In this document: one piece after another, positions 35,678 to 49,080 of the stretch
Layout of the letters: every line of letters starts with the position of its first letter
Position numbering within the stretch: the stretch's first letter is position 1
From: Nymphaea colorata
Lineage: Eukaryota > Streptophyta > Magnoliopsida > Nymphaeales > Nymphaeaceae
Assembly: GCF_008831285.2 (NCBI RefSeq)
Contig: NC_045138.2
Span: 2,183,143-2,247,142 of the forward strand
Direction of reading: 5' to 3'
Length of the DNA stretch: 64,000 nt
Notes under the pieces: model-generated
Told to the model about the DNA's origin: nothing
The model's input: the letters and a program-made list of their open reading frames with translations, nothing else
Database searches by the model: none
Made by a program: the position numbers and the translations under genes

Positions 35678-37445
35678 TCGGGCCGTTTTGAGCCAAGTCA
35701 GTGGTAAATTTATTGATATGATTCATTGGCTGATTCTCACTTAAGTTTTTTCTTTAATTATTATTATTTTCTTTTTTAATCAGCTACAAAGTTCATTTTG
35801 TACACTGCAGGAAGTTCCATTTTTCTCTTAATGGGAGTTCTAGCTCCATCCTTGCGAGAAAATCACACGTTTGATCAAGTACGCTACTGATAGATCTCTC
35901 CAGTTATTATGGTGTGTGCTTCTGGAGGAGCGCGCTTGCAAGAAGGAAGTTTGAGCTTGATGCAAATGGCTAAAATATCTTCTGCTTTATACAATTATCA
36001 ATCAAATAAAATGTTATTCTATGTATCAATCCTTACATCCCCTACAACTGGTGGAGTGACAGCCAGTTTTGGTATGTTTGGGAGATATCATTATTGCTGA
36101 ACCCAATGCTTGCATTGCATTCAGGGTAAAAGAGTAATTGAACAAACATTGAAGAAGACAATACCTGACCGTTCACAAGTAGCGGAGTATTTCATTGTCT
36201 GCACTTTCAGTTCCATGGGATCTTTCCCTGCCCTTGAACTTGAACCAAAGAAATTCAAGTCAAAAAAGTAGTAGAGCAATATATTTAGTTATTCCTAGGC
36301 AAAAAATTAGTTCATTTCGTTTATCAGAATTGAAGTAGCAAGGATGGAGCTTTCCTTGCTGGCATAAAGACAATTTGTAATTGTAGTGAAGTAGTAAGAA
36401 TCAGAAGTTTCAGAGGATTTTTTTCTCCAGCTCCATCTTTTCTTTTAACTACCTTTACTAATGAGTAATCAGATCAGGGACAGACCATTTAGCAACAGAG
36501 CAGGATAAAAGATCAAAGTAGTGTCTTTTTCCTTCAGAGAAATCCAAATTAGAGAAATCCGAAAAAGCCCCCTCCCCCTTGTTACATATTAAATGTTCCA
36601 ACCTAACTAAGATATAGAAATCAATATGCAACACTTTTATATCTCCCCAGAATCATTCATTTTTAATATGAATCCTTGTTGGATGCAATTATAACTGATC
36701 CTTGAGAAGAAATTTGTTTTGAAACATAAGTGAGGAATAAGAATAATAAGATTCTCATGCATATATTTTCTAGAAAAGGATGAGTTAGTACACTAATTTC
36801 TATTTATTTTAGATCCACATTCTTTGCACTCATATTCTAATAACTTAGAATATAATATTAATATACTTATAATTATAATATATAATTATAATAGATATCT
36901 TATAACAAAGAGAAGTATCAATTAAAAACACCGAGGCACCGATTCAATGACAGATCTCAACTTATCCTCTATTTTTATGCCTTTAGTAGGCCTATTATTT
37001 TTATTTAATTCAGATCATTTATGTTTCAGAAAAAAAATTGAATCACTTAATTGGCCGTCTATGTTCAAAAACCCATTTTGATATTGTTAATTAATTTTGG
37101 GACCATGACAAAAATTTGTAATTTTGTTATAAAGAGCAGGCATAGGTATTCTTAGAAAGTTGGGGTATGACCTTATTGTGATCAGTGCCATGGGCGCCTT
37201 TAGAAGGCAGTGGCACCTGGTTCGTGATCTGATCCAATTCAGCCTCTATATTAAACTAGGTCCAATCAGATAACAGGATTGGACCAATATATAGGATCCA
37301 GTGCCATACTGATGGGATCCACACAAAAGAAGATATATTGCTGGCATGAGCTGGACTGGAGCATGGACTGCTACTCTGACCCAATGACGACAACCTTTAC
37401 ATTGAAATTAATAAAAATTAAGAAAAATATAGTAGCAGAAATCAT
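35678..37445. repeat. Upstream part of locus repeat 2 and AT-rich sequence
   Basis: About 35680-35760 and 37000-37445 match the upstream parts at 47100-47500 and 52000-52500. The interval between is AT-rich, with no recognised gene or repeat. Confidence 0.45.
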
Positions 37446-37771
37446 GATAGGTGTGAACTTAATTAAATATCATTTATTTTGTAAAAAACATAGCTCACAC
37501 ATGGAAGTAAGTAAATGAAATAATTTCTCCAAATAAGATAAATAGCAGCACTGTGGTAAAGAGAACCACAGTGAATTAGAAAGGTCTGCTGAGAAAAGAA
37601 AATAAGAAGATGATGGCGAAGAAAGTAAATGACTTTAGTGTCTGCATGCAATTGCATGGTATACTATGGCCACCACTTGGTATGTATTTTTATGAAAACT
37701 TTTCTTTTTATCAGCATAAATTTTCTGTGCTGCAAAAAGAAAACACCAATATGCAAGTTGAAGCACAATAG
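37446..37771 (+). pseudogene. CRP promoter and exon-1 remnant, copy 2
   Basis: The TATA block aagataaatagcagcac and the leader match the CRP promoter. ATG at 37610/37613 begins MMAKKVNDF, sharing MAKKV with the intact peptide, but then leaves the signal-peptide sequence and runs to TAG at 37769-37771 (53 aa). The same frame stays open in the tandem copy at 41348. No exon 2 is seen. It is most simply a decayed exon whose frame has survived by chance or recent duplication. Confidence 0.6.
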
Positions 37772-38454
37772 AAGCATCTGATTGAAACATCAAAAATAAC
37801 ACTAAACCCTGGAGGATGGGAGGAAAGAGAAAAGCTTCAGCCTTCACTCAACATTGGAAATTGCCTCCTGCTCACCCAAAAAACTTTCCCTTCCCATGTA
37901 CTACAGAATTTGACATTGCATACAAATGCCATTTCTTTTGCTCTCCATCATCAATGTACAATTGGTTTCTTTTGAGAATCTATCAAGAAATTAAAAGCTG
38001 CATGTAATCAATGTTCGTAGGCATTGCTAGAACCCCCAAGAACCTTTACCAATATGGACCACGCGAAAAGGTGGAAGGCGATAGAGGTAGTCGGAATAGT
38101 AAAGGTTGCGTACACAGCTTACGTATGCCGTAAGAAGGGAGATGTTTTTATAATTAAAAAAAAAAACATGTCTTTTGTAGTCATGTCATTTTTTTTATTT
38201 CTATTTTTAGTACTTTTGCCATTAACCATAATGGCATATGAACTTTTGTTGTAGTGGAAGTAAGCTGTTGAAAAGAGGTGGTGGAACTTGATTCCTTGTT
38301 TCATGAGGCGGTGCCACCCTTGTAGTGGTAGATGGTGTTCTTGCACTCTAGTCTGGAGTAGTGCAGCCCAAGCTGTCTGGGGTTTGTATGTGAAGAGAGA
38401 GGCAGAGATCTTCTGGTTATTTACTGTCCAACAGGGGAAAAACTCCACTCATCT

Positions 38455-39010
38455 ATCTTATAAAGACCTGAAATTCCTTTTATCATGGAGGGAGAAAGGG
38501 GGGAGGGAGTAAAATAGAAATCTCTTTGATGCCAATCTAATTGCTAGAAAGAGAAAATTCTTCCCCTATCGTGCTTAGACATTTATTAAGCATCCAATAA
38601 GGAGGGAGGTGGTGGGCATGAGGTGAGATTTGGGTAATTACATAGCAGAGCATCTCATAAGGGCCAAAAGATCAACTTCACAGTGTGATCAACGAAAGTA
38701 GATGCTATCCAATTACAACAACCAGCGTGCCCGCGGGTTGGATGTGGTAGGCATGGTGGCTGTTGTAATTGCATAGAATTTGCTTCCATTGTCTGCACTT
38801 TCAAGCTGTTCATTTAGTTCTTTTGAGTTGCTTCGCTGTGCAATTTACCAAATGTCAGCTCATGCCCACCACCTCCCTTCCTATTGATGGTTAATAAATG
38901 TCGAAGCAGGATAGGGGAAGAATTTTCTCTCTTTAGATAGAAGATCGGCAAGATAGAGTCTTCCCCCTTTCCTCTATGAGAATAGAAATTATAGTCTTTA
39001 ATTTTTCGAA
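38455..39010. repeat. Foldback sequence, arms about 270 bp
   Basis: The left arm ends at caattacaacaaccagcgtg (near 38730) and the right arm starts with its mirror near 38749, around a loop of about 18 bases. The arms extend through ttcttcccctatc and its inverse. The tandem copy is at 42190-42740, and a lone right arm is at 59757-60000. Confidence 0.7.
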
Positions 39011-39499
39011 CCGAGTAATATGTACAGGCCTATGCACATTTGCATTGTTTGCAAGTTTCAGTGCATGATAAGTACTCATAAAAGTGGGCTAGGAACCCAA
39101 TGCAAGTGGGCCAAGGTTACAGTTGGCATGCCTTAAAAGGCTATGCACCAGTATTAAAAAAATACTTGTAAATTTTAAAAATTTCACTTGTTCTATATAA
39201 AATTTTTGAAAAATGATACTGCGAACCTAGTCAAAATTTAAAAACTTTAATTTGGTCCGCTCAAGAAAATTTTTTGGCTCCGCCCCTGGTATGCACCATG
39301 CATGACGGCTTGTAGATAACTCTTTATTTTAATTTACTAGCTCGTCTTCGGGGAGGGAAAGCATAGGCACACCATTCACAAGACTGGCCTAACTTTCTCT
39401 TCCATGGAGGTTGTCAAAATAATTTGTGGTTCTCTTTCACCGCTATTATAAATTGGCATTATGATAGCCCACAATTTGTAATTCATTGGTAGATTCCCA

Positions 39500-40010
39500 A
39501 CATGCACATATTAGACATTGATGAGGACCATGAGGAGGAAAGAAATGACAATCATATGAATTGTAAAACTCCCAATATATGAACTTTAGGGAAATGTTTT
39601 CATGAGAAAGACAAACCAAGTGGTTTTCATAGTGTATCATGCAAATGACAATGCTAGAAGCAAAGGAAATGAAAATTGCATGCATGGTAAAATTCTCAGT
39701 AGATCAAAATTAGAGAAACATTTTCTTGAAAACAAGAAACCATTTGTAGTGTATAATGCAATCAGAAACACTACAAATTCACAAAGGAAGTTTGCAATTC
39801 CATGCATTGTAAAATGAAACTCAGGGAAACTTTTCCATGAAAACGAGAAACCAAGTGTATTTTCATAGTGCAGAATGCAAACAGAAACACTAGAAACAAA
39901 ACAAATGAAAATTGTGTGCATTGTAAAATTCTCAATATATGAAAATTAGGAAAACATTTTCATAAAAATATTAAGACAAACCAAGTGGTTTTCATAGTGT
40001 ATTATGCAAA
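39500..40010 (+). repeat. Array of about four 115-130 bp subrepeats
   Basis: Each copy runs aaaggaaatggcaat, then gcattgtaaaattctc, then gggaaacattttcatg, then accaagtggttttcatag. Copies are imperfect. Equivalent arrays are at 42880-43390, 60470-60975 and, inverted, 6690-7015. They are non-coding: frames on both strands are broken differently in each copy. Confidence 0.75.
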
Positions 40011-40838
40011 CACAAACACTACTGATATTTTCTTTGACTCGCGGTGAAAGTAAGAAATTGAAGGCAACTGGATGCCAACCTAGCACCACTAGAGGAAATG
40101 TTTCAGAGCTTTCCAAGGACTCACATGTGGAGACATCTCTTTGTAGAAAGACACACCTTTTAAATGTCTCAAAAAGTAGCCAAAATAAGTTACTTGTGTC
40201 TCTTCATCAGTAATGTGCCATTATGCTGACACTAATATGGTTCATGTTACTGGGGACCTAAAAAAAAAAGTTGTTCAAAAAAATGTACCTTATATGCAAA
40301 AAAAAAAACATTCTCATCATTTTCTTTTGTTATTATTTTGAAAAGTAAACATACAGATATATGTAACTTGGTTTAAAATTATTTGGAAAACAAACAATAA
40401 ATAATTCGCTTGTCAAACACAATCGTCAACCAGTAGGTTTCGTCTTGGCTACCTTGGCACAAATTGCGAGAGAAGCTTTGTCTATTTGAATAGTTTTAGT
40501 GATCATTCAATTAACTTGTACAACAAAAATAATATCATTATTTTTTAATAAGTAAACCATATTAAAAAATTAAAATCAATAATAAATGTATAAGATAAAT
40601 TGTGTGTATCACGTTGGCACTCTTTGCATCGATTATTTATCAAATTTGGCAGCAACCCGATCTAATTAGGTCCAATAATATTCTGGTTCATTTAAACAGC
40701 ATTGGCAGCTGGAATAAAACATTTTGCAAAATTTTGATAAAACAACTTCTTTATAATTGTTTTCAAGATTACTGCTAAGAAGAAAGTGTTCACATTGTGA
40801 AAAGGAATCTAAAGCCTACCTACCACATGTAGGATTTC

Positions 40839-41197
40839 CTAAGTCACATGGGTACTTCAGTAAGGCCCACATACCCATGTTGCCATACCACGTACTCAAA
40901 GTTGGAACTTGGACACATTTGAGAACCTTTTAAATCAAAACTGCTTAATTTTACTTTGATTTAATTTATTTCACATTATTTTTTATTCTATTCTTAGAGT
41001 TATTGTTCATTTACATATAATGTTTTTATTTATATCACTTGTTTATTAGAATGTCGCTCTTATTTTGATTTTTTTTGTATTATTTTTCTTATAAACATAA
41101 ATATATCATGTGTATCTCCGTACCCATATCTTTTAAAGTTACCATGTCCATATCTCCGTACCCGTATCCAAACAGGACTCGTACCCATGTGACTTAG
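40839..41197. mobile_element. Miniature element, CTAAGTCACATGGGTAC family
   Basis: The ends are perfect inverted repeats, as in the better-preserved copy at 44247-44582. The left flank has suffered a roughly 50-bp deletion compared with that copy, so the target duplication is lost. Confidence 0.65.
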
Positions 41198-41308
41198 CTT
41201 TTGGCCTGTTGGAACTGAACATAAACTGTATCTGCTCAGCTGCACCCATTATTTACAAAAGTTAATTAAATAATAACTAGAAATATATAAAATATTGTAA
41301 AAGAGACA

Positions 41309-44300
41309 GTGAATTAGAAAGGTCCGCTGAGAGAAGAAAGTAAGAAGATGATGGCGAAGAAAGTGAATGACTTTAGTGTCTGCATGCAATTGCATGGTAT
41401 ACTATGGAAACCACTTGGTATGTATTTTTATGAAAACTTTTCTTTTTATCGGCACAAATTTTCTGTGCTGCAAAAAGAAAACACTGATATGCAAGTTGAA
41501 GCATAGTAGAAGAATCACCTCGAAACATCAAAAATAGCACTAAACCCTGGAGGATAGGAGGAAAGATGAAAGCTTCAGCCTTCACTCAACATTTGAAATT
41601 GCCTCCTGCTCACCCAAAAACCATTCCCTTCCCATGCACTACAGAATTTTACATTGCATACAAATGCCTTTTCTTTTGCTCTCCATCATCAATGTACAAT
41701 TTGTTTCTTTTGAGAATCTATCAAGAAATTACAAGCTGCATGTAATCAATGTTCGCAGGCATTGCTAGAACCCCCGAGAACGTTTACCTATACAGACCAC
41801 GCGAAAAGGTGGAAGGCGATAGAGGTAGTCGGAGTAGTAAAGGTTGCGTGCACAGCTTACGAATGCCGTAAGAAGGGAGATGTTTTTATAATTAAAAAAA
41901 AAAGCATGTCTTTTGTAGTCATGTCACTTTTTTTTATTTATATTTTTAGTACTTTTGCCATTAACTATAATGGCATATGAACTTGTAGTGGAAGTAAGCT
42001 GTTGAAAAGAGGTGGTGGAACTTGATTCCTTGTTTCATGAGGCAGTGCCACCCTTGTAGTGGCAGATGGTGTTCTTGCACTCTAGTCTGTAGTAGTGCAG
42101 CCCATGCTGTCTGGGGTTTGTATGTGAAGAGAAAGGCAGAGATCTTCTGGTTATTTACTGTCCAACAGAAGAAAAACTCCACTCATCCATCTTATAAAGA
42201 CCTGAAATTTCTTCTATCATGGAGGGAGAAAAGGGGGGGGGGGGAGTAGCATAGAAATCTCTTTGATGCCAATCTAATTGATAGAGAGAGAAAATTCTTC
42301 CCCTATCCTGCTTAGACATTTATTAACCATCCAATAAGTAGGGAGATGGTGGGCATGAGCTGAGATTTGGATAATTACAAAGCAGAGCATCTCATAAGGA
42401 CCAAAAGATCAACTTCACAGTGCGATCAACGAAAGCAAATGCTTTCCAATTACAACAACCACCATGCCCGCGGAAGGGATGTGGTGGGCATGGCTGTTGT
42501 AATTTGCATAGAATTTGTTTCCATTGTCTGCACTTTCAAGCTGTTCATTTAGTTCTTTTGAGTTGCTTCACTGTGCAATTAACCAAATGTCAGCTCATGC
42601 GCACCACCTCCCTCCCTATTGGATGCTTAATAAATGTCGAAGCAGGATAGGGGAAGAATTTTCTCTCTTTAGATAGAAGATTGGCAAGACATAGTCTTTC
42701 CCCCTTCCTCTATGAGAAAAGAAATTATAGTCTTTAATTTTTCGAACCTGGCCTAACTTTCTCTTCCATGGAGGTTGTCAAAATATTTTGTGGTTCTCTT
42801 TCACCGCTATTATAAATTTGCTTTATGATAACCCACAGTTTGTAATTCATTGGTAGATGCCCAACATGCACATATTGGACATTGATTAGGACCATGAGGA
42901 GCAAAGAAATGACAATCATATGAGTTGCAAAACTCCCAATATATGAACATTAGAGAAATGTTTTCATGAGAGACAAACCAAGATGTTTTCATAGCGTATC
43001 ATGCAAATAACAATGCTAGAAGCAAAGGAAATGGCGATTGCATGCAACATAAAATTCTCAGTAGATGAAAATTATGGAAACATTTTCATGTAAACAAGAA
43101 ATCAAGTGGTTTTCGTAGTGTATAATGCAATCAGAAACACTACAAATTAACAAAGAAAATGGACATTCCATGCATCGTAAAATGAAACTCAGGGAAACTT
43201 TTCCATGAAAACGAGAAACCTAGTGATTTTCATAGTGCACAACAGAAACACTAGAAACAAAGGAAATGAAAATTGTGTGCATTGTCAAATCCTCAATATA
43301 TGAAAATTAGGAACATATTTTCATAAAAATATTAAGACAAGCCAAGTGGTTTTCATAGTGTATTCTGCAAACACAAACACTACTGATATTTTCTTTGACT
43401 CACGGTAAAAGTAAGAAATTGAAGGCAACTGGATGCCAACGTAGCACCACTAGAGGAAATGTCTCAGGGCATTCCAAGGACTCACATGTGGAGACATCTC
43501 TTTGTAGAAAGACACACCTTTTAAATGTCTCAAAAAGTAGCCAAAATCAAGTTACTTGTGTCTCTTCATCAGTAATGTGCCATTAGGCTGACACTAATAT
43601 GGTTCATAGTATTGGGTGCCTAAAAAAAATGTTGTTCCAAAAAATATAACTTATATGCAAAAAAAAAACATCCTCTTTATTTTATTTTGTTATTATTTTG
43701 AAAAGTAAACATACAGATATATGTAACTTGGTTTAAAATTATTTGGAAAACAAACAATAAATAATTCGCTTGTCAAACACAATCGTCCACCAGTAGGTTT
43801 GACTTGGCTAGCTTGGTACAGATTGTGAGAGAAGGTTCGTCTATTTGAATAGATTTAGTGATCATTCAATTAACTTGTACAACAAAAATAATATTATTAT
43901 TTTCTAATAGACAAACCATATTAAAAATTAAAATCAATAATAAATATATAAGATAAATTGTGTGTATCCCGTTGACGCTCTTTGCATCGATTATTTATCA
44001 AATTTGGCAGCAACCCGATCTAATTACGACCAATAATATTCAGGTTCATTTAAACAGCATTGGCAGCTGAAATAAAACATTTGGCAAAATTTTGATCAAA
44101 CAACTTCTTTATAATTGTTTTCAAGACTACTGCTAAGAAGAAAGTGTTCATATTGAGAAAATGAATCTAAAGCCTACCTACCACATGTAGGATTTACCTT
44201 TTGCTTTTGGTTGTCTATTCAGCCTACCTTGTCTCCTACTTTTGGCCTAAGTCACATGGGTACTTCAGTAAGCCCACGTACCCATGTTGCCGTACCATGT

Positions 44301-44665
44301 ACCCAAAGTTGGAACTTGGACACATTTGAAAACCTTTTAAATCTAAACTGCTTAATTTTACTTTGATTTAATTTTTTTTCACATTATATTGTTCATTAAC
44401 ATATAATGTTTTTATTTACATCACCTGCTTACTAAAATGTTGCTTTTATTTTCATTTTTTTGTATCATTTTGCACATAAACATAAATATATCATGTGTAT
44501 CCCCATACCCACATCTTTTAAAGTTATCATGTCCATATCTCCGTACCCATATCCAAACAGGACTGGTACCCATGTGACTTAGCTTTTGGCCTGTTGGAAC
44601 TGAAACTGTATCTGCTCAGCTGCACCCATTCTTTACAAAAGTTAATTAAATAACAACTAGAAATA
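41309..44665 (+). repeat. Tandem locus duplication, copy B
   Basis: Direct repeat of 37571-41275. It contains a CRP exon-1 relic (ATG 41348/41351, open to TAG at 41504-41506), a foldback (42190-42740), the subrepeat array (42880-43390) and a miniature element. It lacks the 370-bp segment present in copy A. Confidence 0.8.
44247..44582. mobile_element. Miniature inverted-repeat element with 17-bp perfect ends
   Basis: The ends are CTAAGTCACATGGGTAC and its exact inverse, with the 8-bp duplication cttttggc on both sides (44239-44246 and 44583-44590). The 336-bp body is AT-rich without a coding frame. An 8-bp duplication fits hAT elements. Relatives lie at 5837-6200, 40839-41197 and 62280-62625. 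Confidence 0.78.
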
Positions 44666-45181
44666 TATAAAAACATTGTACCATAAGATTAAATGTAAAA
44701 CAATCTCCTCAAGGGCATACTTGGAAATAAGAAGTTTGAAGTTCTAAATAATTTTTAAGTTGGCTGAAGCTTTGTTCAATATACTAAAGTTCAAATATTG
44801 CTTCTTGTGAAAATACGTTGTTCCCATTCAACCATAAATTTTCAAATTCAATTGTAAGAATCTTACTGTAACTCTACAACACATTTTCTTCAACAATCAT
44901 ATATGTCAAACTGAATTTAAACAAAAATCAATTAGGAAAATGAGATGAACACAACAGTTGACATATGCAAATGACCCACACTACATCCTCGAAAGAGATT
45001 GACTTACAATAATTGCCAGTGCTGCAACCCCAGTCATGCTGTTACTTGAAATGCAAAAGGCATATCGTGCAATTGAGAGGAAAAAGAAAGCAAAATAACA
45101 TGGCAACATTCATGAGAATATAAATGCAGTCAGCACAAATCACAAGACAATATGTTTAGATACCCTATCGAAGACTGATAT
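44666..45181. repeat. Locus repeat, segment shared with 33.2 and 62.7 kb
   Basis: Matches 33170-33660 and 62700-63157. Landmarks are cacattttcttcaacaatca and the sequence around aattgccagt. No coding frame is conserved. Confidence 0.55.
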
Positions 45182-45539
45182 CATAGTCACAAAAAGTGCT
45201 TTTTTTCAAAAAAAAAACATGATAAATTAAATTACTGTTTAAAACTAAAAAAGCACATTTTTTGAAAAAAACATGTTTTTTCACTTTTTTCATTTCCTTC
45301 ATTTCTTTCATTTTTTAATTCCCAACAGTTGTTTTCTCATTTTCTATTTTTGATTTGTTGCAGATCTACCTATCTTTTGTTTTTTGCGTTATTAGTTTCT
45401 CACTTATTTTATTTTTTCTAATTTTTATTTTTTAAATTTTTAAAAAATTAAGTATTTTTATCATTTTTTTCAAGCTCATCATATTATACTCGAGAAAAAC
45501 CTCGCTGTTTGGAACTCCAAAATGTTATATGTGACTATG
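45182..45539. mobile_element. Miniature hAT-like element, CATAGTCAC family
   Basis: The ends are catagtcac and its mirror gtgactatg. The flanks are actgatat (45174-45181) and attgatat (45540-45547), an 8-bp duplication with one change. The body is rich in A and T runs. The site is empty at about 33670 and occupied at 63158-63560. Confidence 0.72.
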
Positions 45540-47300
45540 ATTGATATATACAATCTGTTGATTCTCTTGATCTTCAACACCAAGTCTCTGCAAAGTATAC
45601 CTTCCAAAGTATAAGCAAGATAACAAAACAATCCTCATAACACCAAAAAAATGAAATACATGAGAGAGAGAGAGAGAGATCCATCATTTTAAGAGTGAAA
45701 GATTAGAAAATGCAGAGAAGAATGCACATGTACGTACAAAAAAATTAATCCAAGGGATACAACTCTCTTAGACTTATATCTAGGTTTGTTCTTGTTAAAG
45801 AACGTCAACTTCATTTGATGCAAAATGGGGAATCCTTGCTCCGTGGGACAAAGAGCACAAGTGGTTCTTGCAAAACAAGAAGCATTCTGGGTGCCAGAAT
45901 CAGCTACTAATGATTTCAAATAACAAAACAAGCATTCAATTGGCAGTGCCTCAGAGTATTTGAGTTTTATTGTTTTCCTTAAGCATTGCAATGTTTTATA
46001 AGGAAATTGAGGAGGGACATATAGCTATATATATATATATATATACACATGATATCAACATACAAACTTATGGTGCATTCCTAAAGGCTTCTTTAGAAAC
46101 TTTTTGTTTGTCACAGGTGGCTCTCTTAAAAACACTTGATATATCGGTGTGTGTTTCTAACATATTAAGAAATAAAATGTTAAGAGTTTCAAATAAGAGT
46201 AGACATTCAACTAGGTACCTGATGGGTATAAAGTTGATGGTCAGGCCAGACCTGATAACTAAATGGGCCAGACTTGGGCTGCCGCCAAATGCTTTGAGCC
46301 AGCCTGAACCCGACTTTGTCGAGCCTTGGGCCATGTCAGCCAGGCCTGATGCCAGGCCTTACCCCCATCCCTCCTAGGTACTAGGCATGCTGTCAGTGCA
46401 TCGGGGTGATGCTCCACTATATTTCAACTTACATATCAAGCCCGCCCAACCCTTACCCTTCCTTCCTTCCTTTCTTTTGGCAGTATAGGGAGTGTTGATC
46501 CTACGAATAGAAGCTAGCTGCCTACTGGCCCCCACCTAGTCTGTTGTGCCAATCCCTTAAGGATTCATGTAATACTAATTCATTTTTTTTCCAAAATAAT
46601 GCACATTTTTTAGAATCATTAATTTGTGTTAACCTTGACAATATGAAGAAGATATTTCAATCTCACCAGTACTTTTGTTGGAACAATAAAAAAAATATTT
46701 CACTGTAATTGTCTGCTTCAATTGTGGTATATATCACATGCAGGTTGGAAGTCAAGTAAATAGTTTGAATTCAGCAGGAATGCATTCATTTTCTTTACTA
46801 AAGGTCCCATACCCAAATCCTAACATGGATTTATTGGATTTGGATGTCTGTGGCAATTGGATATGTATTGCATTTGGCAAGAAAAAATGTTGATCTGATG
46901 TATCTTTTTATCAATTCCCACTAATTGATTTCGGATTTAAAATCCAATTATGTGAAATTGGATTGTATCTGAATCATTGACATCCTACCTCAGACCGCCA
47001 AAACTGGCACATGAAGGTTTCCATGGTAAGTACAATCCATTTAGAGGAAAATAGAGTAGTTTATGCATTAGGGATGGATTCTTTGGAAATCAACGTTATT
47101 TGAACCTGCCGGAATCGGGCCGATTTGAGCCGAATCAGTGGCAAATTTATTTGTTTGATTGAATGACTGATCCTCTCTTATTATGTTTTGAATATTTTAA
47201 TATATTTTTGGATTAAATCTCAATCTTTTATTAAAAAAAGATTTGAGGAACTTAATTGGCCGATTCTATTCAAGGCACTGGTACCCGATCCATGATCTGA
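45540..47300. repeat. Locus repeat, with a short hAT-like relic
   Basis: About 45540-45990 matches 63561-64000. 46219-46373 is a 155-bp relic with degenerate inverted ends and the 8-bp duplication ctaggtac (46211-46218 and 46374-46381). About 46680-47300 is the upstream part of the next CRP-derived unit. No gene is recognised. Confidence 0.5.
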
Positions 47301-47760
47301 TCCAATTCAGCCTCTATCTTAAAATAGGTCCATTCAGATAATTGGGTACCAATATATAGGATCCAAATACCATATATATAAGAACACAGTCCATTTGTGA
47401 GCAAATATTCACACCGCGATGCGGATGGGGCCCATATACTGGATCACAGACTACTGCAGCGACCCAATCATGACATCCTTTATTTTGAAATTTAATGAAA
47501 GATAAGAAAAAATATAGCAGCAGAAACCAAGATATGTGTGAATTTAATTAAACATCATTTATTTCCTAAAAAACATAGCTTATACATGGAAGTAAATAGA
47601 AAAAATAATTTCTCCAAATAGGATAAATAGCAGCACTGAGGTATCGAAAACCACAGTGAATTGGAAAGGTCTGATGAGAAAGAAATGAAGTAGAAGACGA
47701 TGCCGAGGAAGCTGGTCGCCCTTTAAGTGTACGATTTTAAGCAATTAAGTTCTTCTAATA
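47301..47760 (+). pseudogene. CRP promoter and exon-1 remnant, copy 4
   Basis: Promoter sequence with ggataaatagcagcac near 47622 is followed by a purine-rich leader. ATG at 47700 begins MPRKLVAL and stops at TAA after eight codons, the same stop position as in the 27.67-kb copy. This suggests the two share a dead ancestor. No exon 2 follows. Confidence 0.65.
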
Positions 47761-48490
47761 AGTCTTTCATAGAGCAGGTTTGAATATGAATAACAAAAGC
47801 CCGTAGCCAACCCAACCTTTTTGTCACCATCATCTTTCATTCAGTTGCTACAAGGCGGGAATCTGACCACCTCTTTTTTAGAAAAAAGCTGAAACACAAT
47901 CTGTGGTTAGCTAGACAGCTGATTCACACCCTACAAACTAAGCAAATAGCTTCCTGCACCCTCTGCCATTGCATATATATATATATATATATATATGTCT
48001 CCATTCTATTCATTTCGTCTTGTTCAGACATTTCCTCTGGTAATACGTGGGCAATGTATTTAAACAAAAAAAGCTTAGTCCTTTTTGTGTTGCATGATAT
48101 ACTATCAAAACCACTTGGTATGCCTTTTTTATGAAATATTTTTTCTTTATTGGTGTCAACTCTTTATGCTGTAAAAAAGCCGATACTAGCGTATAAGTTA
48201 AAACATGATAAGAGTATCACCTTGAGGTACCAAAAGTAGCTGGACCCTAGGAGCATGGGGGCAGACATTAGCCTTCACTTTGGTGATGGGAATAGCCTCT
48301 TGTTCTCCCCACAGGTGCCTTTTGCAAATAAATCAAGAAACTAAATACCGCATGTAATCAATATTGTTAGTCGGCATTGCTACCAATATTAATAAGAAAG
48401 TAGAACTTCATAGCTTGTTTTATGAGGTGGTTCCACCCTTGTAGTGCCTGACGGCAGTTTCTAGTCTGGAGCAGCGCAGCCCATACTGAC
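47761..48490. repeat. Locus repeat segment, copy 4
   Basis: Matches 27780-28060 and 30778-31230. A TA microsatellite lies at about 47973-47996. No gene is recognised. Confidence 0.5.
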
Positions 48491-48499
48491 TAGTCTGTG

Positions 48500-49080
48500 T
48501 ATGTTGAGAGAGGTGGAGGTCTTCTGGCTATTTACTGTCCAGCGGGAGCAAACTCTTCACTTATCCATCTACTGGGTAGGAAACTACCATAATTTCTTCC
48601 ATCGTAGAGAAAGAGGGAGGAGGAGAGAGAAACAAACACATCTTTGTCTTGTCAATCTACCATCTAAAGTGAGCAAATTCTTCACTTATCAGAGCAACCG
48701 AAAGACCAGTTTGATAATGCGGTCTACAGAAGCAGATGCTATCAGATTACAACAACCACCAACATGGTGGTTGTTCTAATTTCATAAGATCTGCTTCTCT
48801 TGGCCACACTGTAGAGCTGGTCTTTTGGTTCTTTTGAGTTGTTCCTCTATGAAATTAACCAAACGTCAGTCCATGCCCGCCCACTCCTTCCTGTTGGTAG
48901 GCGAAGGAAAAATTTTCTCTCTAGATGATAGTAGATTGGCAAGACAGGGGCTCTCCTATATAGTAGAAGAAAATTATGCCTCTTAATTTCCTATGTAGTA
49001 GGTAGATAAGTGAAGAGTTTTCTCCGGCTGGGCAGTAGTAAAAGAGGCACAAGACCTCTGCCCCTCTCTCTCTGTCACTA
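48500..49080. repeat. Foldback sequence, arms about 270 bp
   Basis: It is centred near 48764 (acaaccacc-aacat-ggtggttgt) and closely related to 31240-31815. The outer ends again read tatttactgtcca and its mirror. Confidence 0.7.

Larger units (their letters stand above)
37571..41275 (+). repeat. Tandem locus duplication, copy A (3.7 kb)
   Basis: It pairs with 41309-44665 in direct tandem, offset about 3.74 kb at the left end. Each copy contains, in order, the CRP exon-1 relic, a Cys-rich-looking but non-conserved frame near 38.3 kb, a foldback, the 115-bp subrepeats, an AT-rich block and a miniature element. Copy A has about 370 bp (39019-39385, including a ggggcggagcc element) that copy B lacks. 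Confidence 0.8.

Noticed and set aside
38288-38512. Cys-rich frame near the 38.3- and 42.0-kb copies, considered as a lost CRP exon 2
   Set aside because: The cysteine spacing does not match the intact exon, there is no acceptor, and the sequence lies in a foldback-related block changed in other copies.
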